From DASQHY01 sp035602605 (GTDB taxonomy: Bacteria; Acidobacteriota; Terriglobia; Acidiferrales; UBA7541), in assembly GCA_035602605.1 (NCBI GenBank), contig DATNLZ010000075.1:45430-109429 (forward strand): a stretch of DNA of 64,000 nucleotides. Reading direction: 5' to 3'. Below, piece after piece: positions 8,624 through 16,214 of the stretch; the first letter of the stretch is position 1, and the number at the start of each line of letters is the position of its first letter. The notes beneath the pieces were generated by a model that saw only the letters and a program-made list of their open reading frames with translations, was not told the DNA's origin and ran no database searches. Both the position numbers and the translations under genes were made by a program.

Positions 8624-9214
8624 TCACGTCGTGGGCGGAGCCTGCATGCGTCGAACATTCCTCAATTCCTCCATGATCTGATCGAGTTTTCTCAATAACG
8701 CGTCATACTTTTCCTCCCGGGGAGATGGATGCTTGCTGACGAAACTCAGCCCTCCTCCCGGCTCGAGCACGCATTGCTCTATTTCGTCGAGCGAGGCGAA
8801 TCCCTGCTTATGCGCTGCCGCTTCCAGTTCTGGCGAGGTAATCATCTCCTTGCTCAGAACATCGCGCTGCAACTCGCCGGCGTCAATAAGCACTGCGCGC
8901 TCCCCGCCAAGGACTCTCTCAATCCTTTCATGCTTGTAAAGAAAGCGAACCACGAGATAGTTGACCAGCAGGAGAGCACTGGCTCCGATTATCCCTCCAG
9001 TCACGGTGTTGTCGTTACCGATGATGGCATTCTGTACCGTGTTCGAAAGCGTCAATAGGACCACCAGATCGAATGGATTCATCTGCGCCAGCTCCCGCTT
9101 GCCAGCTAGGCGAAGCCCGGCAATCAAGAAAATATAAACAGCCACCGAACGTAGAACTTTTTCCCAAAAGGGAATAGTCAGCACAAACATATCGGTCCAC
9201 ATTTTAGAGTCCAA
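8624..9214 (-). CDS. DUF421 (YetF/YcaP-like) membrane protein
   Basis: A 196-residue protein with three N-terminal membrane helices and a C-terminal YetF-type domain. Visible marks are RLAGKRELAQMNPFDLVVLL, the SNTVQNAIIG segment and the later GERAVLIDAGEL with SLDEIEQCVLEPGG. I chose TTG 9214 because GGAGGA sits six bases before it; the in-frame ATG at 9202 lacks a site at a usable distance. In Bacillus, YetF-type proteins are membrane proteins, reported to be involved in phospholipid repair or handling. It stands alone, convergent with the DUF4337 gene. Confidence 0.87.
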   Translation of the reverse strand: MDSKMWTDMFVLTIPFWEKVLRSVAVYIFLIAGLRLAGKRELAQMNPFDLVVLLTLSNTVQNAIIGNDNTVTGGIIGASALLLVNYLVVRFLYKHERIERVLGGERAVLIDAGELQRDVLSKEMITSPELEAAAHKQGFASLDEIEQCVLEPGGGLSFVSKHPSPREEKYDALLRKLDQIMEELRNVRRMQAPPTT

Positions 9215-10232
9215 GGCTCTTCCTCCACTGTTTTGTATCCATCTCATCTACTTCCATTGCAGCGTGTTGCTTAAAACGGGTCGTACCTGCAACGCTCCCA
9301 CGAAGGCGAATACCACCACAGAACCTTATCTGGCAAATCATAGGATGCCATACCGGGCGATGCGTGATTCCGTACCAATCACAACAAAGATTCTGCATTA
9401 CCGGCTCTTCGCTAACCCATTCCCATTTTTGGAACGAACAGCCATCACCGTGAACGCTTAGCTGTCCCTTTTTTGAGACACCGCAAACGTCTATCGACGT
9501 AAACCCCAGTAAAAAGCCTTGTCGTCCCCTGTTCGCCGCCCTGCGAGCATGACCACAGGACTCCGACTCGGGGGAAGTCGCTACCGTGGGCCCGGAAACA
9601 ACTGGGGTAACGCGTACTTCGTGACCCGATGCGGTGGGTGCTGGCGGTATTGCTCTGGTAGTGACCTTGGATGCAGCAAGAGAAATGTTTACATGACGGA
9701 ATTCAGCGCAGGCGCGGGGGCTGGCCGTGGCTAGGCAACGATCAGGCACACCCAGCCGCAAGCGCTAGTACCCATCTCAACGATTGAAGAAAAGGGCACA
9801 GAGTCATCCTCCGTCCCCCTTTTGTTCCTAGTTCCAAGTATTGCCCAAGCGCACTATCGCAACGCTCGAATAGTCTCGTGCGTTCCAGCATTGCTCGCCT
9901 CAAATAGCTGCAACTGCCTGTCATCCCAGCCAGCCTGGTTTCCTTTCTACGCGAAGCAACCGTACCTCTTTTCCGTTTTCTTACGCGATCGTTGAGATGC
10001 GCTCAATACACTCCTGCCAGCGAGCGACTGGGATATCTCCTGTTTGTGCGCGAGCGCCGCAGAAAAATGTGCCTCCGTCTGCTCCAACTTTGCGCTGTGT
10101 AGTCCTCGGCGGAGCACGCCGAGGGACTGGTCATAGGTTTTCAGCGGAACCGGAAACCGATGCCGGTACGGAGGGAGTGGCACACGACCTCGACGCCCGG
10201 CATCGGGAGTCCGACAAGATCGAGTATTGAGC
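9215..10232. other. About 1 kb without a convincing gene
   Basis: No frame here has both a plausible start with a ribosome binding site and a recognisable product. The longest, on the minus strand between 9204 and 9761, overlaps the DUF421 gene and has no coherent domain pattern. On the minus strand, the last stretch before 10141 reads as a peptide ending HSLRTGIGFRFR and a stop, which resembles the terminal strand of an outer-membrane beta-barrel. It begins just after the amidase stop and could be a relic. A strong hairpin lies at 10101-10127. Confidence 0.5.
10101..10127 (-). terminator. Hairpin downstream of the amidase gene, possible terminator
   Basis: AGTCCTCGGCG (10101-10111) can pair with CGCCGAGGGACT (10117-10128 region) around a five-base loop, leaving one bulged base. 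It lies about 105 bases beyond the amidase stop on the minus strand. No T-run is present, so it may instead be a repeat or a folding element. Confidence 0.35.
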
Positions 10233-11642
10233 TCAAAGCATCGGCGGCCGCCGGCGATGCCAATCTGTATGCTGTTGGAAGGTCCGACCCGCGGCTACAA
10301 CCGCGCGATCGTTCCCGGCGCGAGCCACGAACTGCAAGCCAACAGGCAATTTCTTGTTCGTGAAGCCGCACGGCACGCTGATCGCCGGCAACCCGCACAA
10401 GTTCCCAATTCCTCCCAGAGGGTCAGCGAAAGAAAGGTTCTTCTCCAGATCCAAGTCGAGCGGCGTGGCCGGTAGCGGCAAGGACGGTGCCGCTATCACG
10501 TCAAAGTCCTCAAGTAATTCAGCGACTTGCTTCTGCAAGATAGTACGAACGCGAAGCGCATGGACATAATCGCCAGCCGAAATTTGCTGGCTCACATAGC
10601 CGGCAATTTTCCCCAGGGGGTCGGTTAGCTCCGAGACCCGCCCGCTTTCGATCAGCGTCTCAAAGGCCGAAGCTCCTTCGACAGCGACAATCACATTTGC
10701 CGCGTCTTCGTACGGCCCCTCGGGAAGCTTGACGTCCGCCACGCGTTGCGCGTGTTTCTTCATCGCCCGCATCGCTTCATTTACCGCGCGAACCACTCCG
10801 GCGTCGGGGTTTTGCCAGGCATTTGTCAGCCACCCAATACGCAGCGGAGCAGAATTCAGTTCCTGCACAGGACTGTGGATGAAGGTCGCTTGGTCAACGC
10901 TCAACGATCCTCGATCTTTGGGGTCGTGACCTGCAATGACAGCCAGAACTGTGGCGCAGTCTTCCGCTGTGCGGCCGAGCGGGCCAATCTTGTCCATCGA
11001 GTAGGCCAGCGCCATCGCACCGTGACGGCTCACGCGGCCAAACGTTGGCCGCAAGCCAGTAACGCCGCAAAACGCCGCGGGACAAATGATGGATCCCCAT
11101 GTTTCCGTCCCTATGGCGAACGGGGCCAGCGCCGCCGCAACGATCGCTCCAGAGCCCGAAGAGGATCCGCACGTCCAGCACGATGTGTTCCAGGGATTCT
11201 TGGTGGCCCCATTCAGCGACGCCGATGCAAAGCGATAGCCCATTCCGCCTGCGAGCTCAATCATCGCTGCCTTGCCGAGAAGAATTGCGCCCGCACGATT
11301 TAGATGTTCAATCACGGTCGCGTTGAAATCGAATGTTTGATCGGCAAAAGGCTTCGCGCCCCAAGTGCTGGGATAGCCTTTCACGGCCAACAAATCCTTC
11401 GCGGCGTAAGGGATTCCATGCAAAAGGCCACGGTAATGGCCCGCTTTGATTTCGCGCTCTGCAGTATGCGCCTGTCGGAGCGCCAGGTCGGTTGTCAAAG
11501 TTACATAGGCATTCAGTTTTGGGCCGAGCTTTGCGCTGCGTGCCAGGTAACTCTCGGCCAACTCCACGGGAGAAAGCCTGCGCGCCTGAATTCCCTTGGC
11601 TAGCTCTGCAATCGGGAGATAAAGAATGTTTTCGGCCAGCAT
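10233..11642 (-). CDS. Amidase-signature family hydrolase
   Basis: A 469-residue enzyme of the amidase-signature (GatA-like) family, full length. The catalytic Ser-cisSer-Lys triad is visible: Lys82 in PYAAKDLLAVKG, the GSSSGSGAIVAAALAPFAIG segment with the cis-Ser near 160-161, and Ser184 in GTETWGSIICPAA. The C-terminus DWHRRRPPML is typical of stand-alone amidases. The family hydrolyses amides; the substrate cannot be read from sequence, and no gatB or gatC is nearby, so a role in tRNA amidation is unlikely. It lies 12 bases downstream of the Tat-signal protein gene and is almost certainly cotranscribed with it. Confidence 0.92.
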   Translation of the reverse strand: MLAENILYLPIAELAKGIQARRLSPVELAESYLARSAKLGPKLNAYVTLTTDLALRQAHTAEREIKAGHYRGLLHGIPYAAKDLLAVKGYPSTWGAKPFADQTFDFNATVIEHLNRAGAILLGKAAMIELAGGMGYRFASASLNGATKNPWNTSCWTCGSSSGSGAIVAAALAPFAIGTETWGSIICPAAFCGVTGLRPTFGRVSRHGAMALAYSMDKIGPLGRTAEDCATVLAVIAGHDPKDRGSLSVDQATFIHSPVQELNSAPLRIGWLTNAWQNPDAGVVRAVNEAMRAMKKHAQRVADVKLPEGPYEDAANVIVAVEGASAFETLIESGRVSELTDPLGKIAGYVSQQISAGDYVHALRVRTILQKQVAELLEDFDVIAAPSLPLPATPLDLDLEKNLSFADPLGGIGNLCGLPAISVPCGFTNKKLPVGLQFVARAGNDRAVVAAGRTFQQHTDWHRRRPPML

Positions 11643-11654
11643 CGAATGTCTCGC

Positions 11655-12218
11655 TTATTTCGCGCGCTTGCGTGGCGTGGGAGCCCTATCAGATGCGCCA
11701 GCCGGGGCCTGACCCTGGGCATGCCCCGGAACGCCGTCTGGCACATGCGGTTTGCGGTCCATCAGAGGCTTCAGGACTGTGGCGGGCTGATCGGAATTGT
11801 CCAGCGAAAACGCTCGCAGCCGGTCCAGGGGTTTTTGCATTTCGCCGACCAGGCGCCGAATGTCGGCCTTCTGTTCTTCGCTGAAGCGTGAACCGTACTG
11901 GCTGAGAATATTGTCAAACTTGTTCTCCACTTCAATTTCATTCGCGGACACCGAAACCGCAGCCGCGTTTTGCGGGGCACTTTGACTGGAATCTGGTAAG
12001 CCACGTTGGGGAGCATTCTCGAAAGCATTCTGGCGAACCGCGTCGCTCCCAGGCAACTTTCTGGTTTCGTCAAGCAATCCCGCGGGGATCGCGGCGGCAG
12101 AGGCTGTTGCCAGCACAGCACGTCGCGCGAACTCACGCCGTGAAATGGCAGTTTTGCCGGAAAGGGTTGTTTCAACCGCTCCCGATTCGCGCGCGGAACC
12201 GGCCTGCTTCGTAGCCAT
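11655..12218 (-). CDS. Tat-signal protein of unknown function, partner of the amidase
   Basis: A 187-residue protein. After a short cytoplasmic lead, SRREFARRAVLATASAAAIP forms a twin-arginine signal (SRREF) with hydrophobic core, so the product is probably exported folded. The rest is hydrophilic: a Gln/Asn/Ala-rich segment, a helical region with RFSEEQKADIRRLVGEMQKP and a Pro/Arg-rich basic tail. I chose ATG 12218 (GTGGGGG just before it) over the upstream frame extension. No enzymatic domain is recognised. The 12-base gap to the amidase suggests that the two act together, perhaps on an exported or envelope amide substrate. Confidence 0.75.
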   Translation of the reverse strand: MATKQAGSARESGAVETTLSGKTAISRREFARRAVLATASAAAIPAGLLDETRKLPGSDAVRQNAFENAPQRGLPDSSQSAPQNAAAVSVSANEIEVENKFDNILSQYGSRFSEEQKADIRRLVGEMQKPLDRLRAFSLDNSDQPATVLKPLMDRKPHVPDGVPGHAQGQAPAGASDRAPTPRKRAK

Positions 12219-12342
12219 CGAACCCCCACGCTGCTGCAGCAAAAGTTGAGGTCAGCTAGCACATCAAAAGTAAGTCCGCACAGAAATGAAAGGAAGAAAA
12301 AACATGACGATCATTTCCACCGGCGCAATCCGCAATCCGTGA

Positions 12343-13257
12343 CTACGGGGATTCCTGGAGCGTGCGAATGTGCAACTCAAGAGCGGCGCAATATTGTTTC
12401 TCGATGGTCATTTCTGTTTGCAACTTTTTTACAAGCAACTCAAGACGCATGATTTCGTTGCGCAGTCTCTGCACGTCGGTCTGATTCGCCCCGCTGGACC
12501 GAACCACGGGCGCAGCCTCTGGATTGCCCTGTGCAGAAGAAGGTGGCAACTGCGAAGTGGACTGCGCAGACGATCCCCCCTCAGGTTGCTTTACCATGGC
12601 TTCCGCCAATGCGCGCGGCCACGCGAATTCTCCGGGAACAGTAAGTGATGATGCATTGGGCTGTGTTTGTATTGCGGGATACTGCGTTGCAAGAATGGGC
12701 TGTTTCACAGATTGCTGTTGCCCGGACTGATTCCGGTTGGCAGAGCGATCTTGCGCAGCCGGAGCGGAGACGCCGGAAGTGAAGATGGTGCTCAACGGTT
12801 GCGCGCTGCGCAGCTCTGATTGCACGCCATCGCTCGATTTTGATTGTAGCAATGCTCGAACCCGGCCGATCAGTTCCTGCGGTTGAAAAGGTTTTCGGAT
12901 TAGTTCGTCGGCTTTAACCGCTATCGCTTTTTCGGCGACGCTCTTGTTCACTACCCCGGACATCAGAATAACGGGAATGCGATTGTAACGAGAGTCCTGT
13001 TTCAGATACTGGCAGACTTCGTAGCCATCTTTGTCCGGCATGATCACGTCGGTGATCACAGCATCCGGCATGTTCTGCTCAAATTGACTCAGAGCCGTGG
13101 CCGCGTCAGGACAAGTAACCACATTTATGTTCTCGCGGCGAAATGCGATTTTGATCACTTCGCGCATCGTCGCGCTGTCATCTATAAAATAGACCGTTGG
13201 CACGCGAGTTCGCGGCAAGTCCGCGCGCAAGACTGAGGTTTCAATGGCGTTGCTCAT
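12343..13257 (-). CDS. Response regulator with C-terminal coiled coil (che cluster 1)
   Basis: A 304-residue protein. Residues about 20-140 form a complete receiver: acidic pair in YFIDDSATMRE, phosphoacceptor Asp70 in VITDVIMPDKDG, and the conserved Lys in ELIRKPFQPQEL. A long Gln/Ser/Ala-rich linker follows, then a coiled coil at about 255-300 (RLRNEIMRLELLVKKLQTEM). There is no DNA-binding or enzymatic output, so it probably signals by binding a partner. It is the last gene of the chemosensory operon; its ATG overlaps the preceding stop by one base (TAATG). The architecture recalls polar or gliding-motility regulators with receiver plus coiled coil, but the similarity is only in layout. 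Confidence 0.85.
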   Translation of the reverse strand: MSNAIETSVLRADLPRTRVPTVYFIDDSATMREVIKIAFRRENINVVTCPDAATALSQFEQNMPDAVITDVIMPDKDGYEVCQYLKQDSRYNRIPVILMSGVVNKSVAEKAIAVKADELIRKPFQPQELIGRVRALLQSKSSDGVQSELRSAQPLSTIFTSGVSAPAAQDRSANRNQSGQQQSVKQPILATQYPAIQTQPNASSLTVPGEFAWPRALAEAMVKQPEGGSSAQSTSQLPPSSAQGNPEAAPVVRSSGANQTDVQRLRNEIMRLELLVKKLQTEMTIEKQYCAALELHIRTLQESP

Positions 13258-14027
13258 TAGCTGTCCTTATCGGCCATATCGCGTACGCTTTCGTCATATT
13301 CGCGCATGGCATCTAGCATCAGATCGGTGGCTGATCGCAGCACCGTTCGCTGCGCTGCAGTTGTGCCATACACGAATTTGTACACACCGGCGTCCGCACT
13401 ATGACATTGCTTAAAAATATACATCACAGCTTCATCGCCAAAGAGCGAGCCGCTCTCGGCGTGCGAAATTGCACCCGCATCGAAGAAGAGAATGCCATCG
13501 GTCTCACCGGCATTTATGTGCAGCGCCCCGGTTTGCCGCGCGTGCGTCAGCATCTGGACCACGCCAGGAAGATCGTGATGAGATAGGCTTCCGCTCAAGC
13601 TGGTGTCGGCGTTTGCGAGCATCTGCGTGGGGTGAAAACCTTCTTTGCGGCTAATCAGGATGTTACGGACGTGCGCGGCAATTACCGCAGGACTTCGGCG
13701 CCGGTCCACATAATCATCACAGCCAGCCTGGAACGCCTCCATCAGCGCTTTCTGGCTGCCGTCCCCGATGGCGATAATCGGGAGAGTGGCGGTTTTGGCA
13801 TCGCCGTGAAGAATACGCGCAATATCGAGCGCATTCATCTCGCGCAACGTTGTCGCGCAAAGAATGGCCACTGGCATGTCGTATTCCAGAGTCGTAAGCG
13901 CAAAAGCGCCCTGCGTGCACGGCACGACTTCGAAGCCCTCTTTCGCAAGCGCGTCGCTCAGCCGCTTGGTGAAATAGACATTGCTGTCAATCAGCAGAAT
14001 CTTCGGCAGTGCGGAAGTTTCGGTCAC
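13257..14027 (-). CDS. Pseudo-receiver / DUF4388 (PATAN-like) protein (che cluster 1)
   Basis: A 256-residue protein. The N-terminal part has receiver layout (KILLIDSNVYFTKRL at the start), but the position where the phosphoacceptor Asp should be (residue 58, after PVAILC) is Ala, and the conserved Lys region reads DRRRSP, so phosphorylation is not expected. The C-terminal half (about 140-240) carries the DUF4388/PATAN pattern: SLSGSLSHHDLPGVVQMLTH, RQTGALHINAGETDGILFFD and AGAISHAESGSLFGDEA. DUF4388 domains occur in regulators of social motility and exopolysaccharide in delta-proteobacteria and cyanobacteria. It starts with GTG overlapping the CheW stop by four bases. Confidence 0.85.
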   Translation of the reverse strand: MTETSALPKILLIDSNVYFTKRLSDALAKEGFEVVPCTQGAFALTTLEYDMPVAILCATTLREMNALDIARILHGDAKTATLPIIAIGDGSQKALMEAFQAGCDDYVDRRRSPAVIAAHVRNILISRKEGFHPTQMLANADTSLSGSLSHHDLPGVVQMLTHARQTGALHINAGETDGILFFDAGAISHAESGSLFGDEAVMYIFKQCHSADAGVYKFVYGTTAAQRTVLRSATDLMLDAMREYDESVRDMADKDS

Positions 14028-14503
14028 GGGTGAATCTCAATTGGCGTGCTCTCTGACGCAGGAAGTGTTTCTTCTAATGGCCCCGGCGTAAGGCGCGCCA
14101 GATCCAGTACCTCGACGATTTCGCCTTCATGCGAGAGCCAGCCGGCAACATGTGGCGCGTAGTCCCCAGTGGCCGGAAGCATCTCAGCGGTAATCAATTC
14201 GCACTGACCGGTTACTGGCAGAGCTATCCATTCAATCCCAAGAGAGAAGCGGCGCCGCGCAATCAGGTAATAGCGATTGTCAGTCAATCGCGCCCCCAGC
14301 AAACGTCGCGCGAAATCGCAAATTGGCACGATGTGTCCACGGCGAACAAGAACTCCTTCAAGATTCTCGGTGGTGTGGGGAAATGTGAACACCCGACCCG
14401 GTTGTACCAGCTCGGCGACAATGTCCGCGGATAAGGCGAACCGCCGCCCGCCAAGATGCAACAGGACAAAAGACTGGGCCACAACTTCAAGGGTAGCATT
14501 CAT
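14024..14503 (-). CDS. cheW: CheW-domain protein (che cluster 1, second of a tandem pair)
   Basis: A 159-residue CheW-type adaptor. The pattern SFVLLHLGGRRFALSADIVA followed by ENLEGVLVRRGHIVPICDFAR is the CheW core, and YDPA-like variation in the C-terminal half indicates a divergent copy. CheW links chemoreceptors to CheA. Its ATG overlaps the stop of the preceding CheW gene (ATGA) and its own stop overlaps the next gene's GTG, so stoichiometric coupled expression is likely. This is one of three CheW genes in the cluster. Confidence 0.87.
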   Translation of the reverse strand: MNATLEVVAQSFVLLHLGGRRFALSADIVAELVQPGRVFTFPHTTENLEGVLVRRGHIVPICDFARRLLGARLTDNRYYLIARRRFSLGIEWIALPVTGQCELITAEMLPATGDYAPHVAGWLSHEGEIVEVLDLARLTPGPLEETLPASESTPIEIHP

Positions 14504-15039
14504 ACGATGGTGCTTTCTTGCTCGGGTAGAGCTTCTACCGCTCCGCCGGCGACTGCTTCATCGAGAATCGCGATTTCCTGCGCGCTCAAAAAACCCATGG
14601 GGTTCACCACCGGCACGACTCGGTCATCGATGAGCGTGAGTCCGCGGTACCATTGTCGCTCTTCGCCGCAAAACGCTTGCGGAAGCGCAGACAGTTTCGA
14701 AATCGAAGCCATGCGCTCGATCGCATCAACCAGAACTGCAATACGCGTTTGGCGCAAAATGAATACAAGCGTTGGCCTCGTGAGGGGCAACCGAAAATGC
14801 AGGCTGGCCCTGACCACAAAGTAGGAAGACCTGCCGCGTTGCGCGGTGTGCCGCACTTTTGGAACGGTGGAATTTGTGAGCTCCATGGCGGCGCCTGCCA
14901 AGCTGTCAGTGCTTCGGATCTCGGCAATGGAATCGGCGGCGATCGCAAAAAGATGTTCACCAACCGTAAAGAGAATGACCTGTTCGGTGCGGCGCGGCTG
15001 GCGGTAATCGCCCGGAACGGTCTGGGTGGCGGGGTTCAT
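14500..15039 (-). CDS. cheW: CheW-domain protein (che cluster 1, first of a tandem pair)
   Basis: A 179-residue protein with a CheW domain: VILFTVGEHLFAIAADSIAE at the N-terminus and a later RIAVLVDAIERM segment. The loop between them is longer than in classical CheW. I chose ATG 15039 because it overlaps the CheB stop by four bases (ATGA), the same junction used through this operon; the longer frame would run into cheB. It probably couples receptors or other inputs to the hybrid CheA. Confidence 0.85.
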   Translation of the reverse strand: MNPATQTVPGDYRQPRRTEQVILFTVGEHLFAIAADSIAEIRSTDSLAGAAMELTNSTVPKVRHTAQRGRSSYFVVRASLHFRLPLTRPTLVFILRQTRIAVLVDAIERMASISKLSALPQAFCGEERQWYRGLTLIDDRVVPVVNPMGFLSAQEIAILDEAVAGGAVEALPEQESTIV

Positions 15040-16154
15040 CGGACTCCTGCGGGAGCAGCGCGGCAAAGGTTAAGCACGCGCTTCTCAAGGGTTGCGTAAA
15101 TGTCATCGATGCCAAGAACCTGGTCCACTGCGCCCGTTTTAATGGCTTCGGCTGGCATGCCGAAAATTACCGCGGTAGCTTCGTCCTGGGCGATCACAAA
15201 ACCGCCGGCGGCCTTGATGGCCCTCACGCCATTGGCACCATCATTGCCCATGCCTGTGAGCACCACGCCCAGGGACAGCCCCCCCGCGTAGGCCGCGACA
15301 CTCTCCATCGTTACATCGATATTGGGTAGATATCCGTTTATGCGTCCGCTGGCGTCGAGTTGAATACGGCCTGCGGGCGTAACCCGCAAATGATGAGAGC
15401 CTGGACAGACGTAGAGATGACCTGGCTGCAGCGATTCATTGTGCTCGGCATCTTTTACCGGAATGCTCGTGAATTCGGCAAGCTGCACGGCAAATTGAGA
15501 GGTAAAAGGTGCCGGCATGTGTTGGACCAAAATTACGGCTCCAGGAAACTCGGAAGTAAATCCCGGTGCCAGACGCATGACCGTCGCTGGTCCTCCAGTC
15601 GAAGCGGCAATCACGACGACGGGAAAACGCGTGTCGCGGGGCGGCGTGCGCGAACCACCTTCAATTGTTCGCGCAGAGGAATGATCACGGTGGTTGGGCA
15701 CCGCAGCCGGATTGCGACCGGACGCAGTTCGAATCACGCGCACCTTCGCAGCCATCCGGAGCTTGCGAAGCAAATCATCGCTAACCGATTTCATATCGAG
15801 GTCAATCCCACTCGATGGTTTTGAGACGAATTCAATTGCGCCAAGCTCGAGTGCGCGCAGCGTGCTGTCAGCACCTTCGCGCGATTCGGAGCTGACAATC
15901 ACGATAGGCCGTGGGTTTTTCGACATTATGAGCGCAGTAGCTTGCAAGCCGTCCATGCGCGGCATATTGATGTCCATCGTGATCACGTCAGGCTTTAGCG
16001 AGTCCGCCAGCAAAACGGCTTCGTGGCCGTCTTTCGCTTGACCAGCGACTTCCATTTGCGGATCGGACGCGATGAGGCGTTCGAGTACCTTGCGCATGAA
16101 AGCGGAGTCATCCACTACCAGGACGCGGATTCGTTTTGTGGTGTTGCTGGCCAT
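15036..16154 (-). CDS. cheB: Chemotaxis methylesterase/deamidase CheB (che cluster 1)
   Basis: A 372-residue CheB with a normal N-terminal receiver (DDSAFM, phosphoacceptor Asp61 in VITMDINMPRMDG, Lys in FVSKPS) and a C-terminal methylesterase domain. The catalytic triad is visible: Ser185 in AASTGGPA, His212 in VQHMPAPF and Asp305 in TGMGNDGANG. It removes methyl groups from receptor glutamates when activated by CheA. It lies about 60 bases after cheA and overlaps the next CheW gene by four bases. Confidence 0.95.
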   Translation of the reverse strand: MASNTTKRIRVLVVDDSAFMRKVLERLIASDPQMEVAGQAKDGHEAVLLADSLKPDVITMDINMPRMDGLQATALIMSKNPRPIVIVSSESREGADSTLRALELGAIEFVSKPSSGIDLDMKSVSDDLLRKLRMAAKVRVIRTASGRNPAAVPNHRDHSSARTIEGGSRTPPRDTRFPVVVIAASTGGPATVMRLAPGFTSEFPGAVILVQHMPAPFTSQFAVQLAEFTSIPVKDAEHNESLQPGHLYVCPGSHHLRVTPAGRIQLDASGRINGYLPNIDVTMESVAAYAGGLSLGVVLTGMGNDGANGVRAIKAAGGFVIAQDEATAVIFGMPAEAIKTGAVDQVLGIDDIYATLEKRVLNLCRAAPAGVR

Positions 16155-16214
16155 TGTCCTGAAAAAGTTCTCTTCAGATCTGCGTGTTACTAAAGACCGT
16201 TTGTCTCCAATACC

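Noticed and set aside
9204..9761. 185-codon minus-strand frame in the gap upstream of the DUF421 gene
   Set aside because: It overlaps the DUF421 start, lacks a ribosome binding site, and its product has an erratic composition with no domain or membrane pattern.
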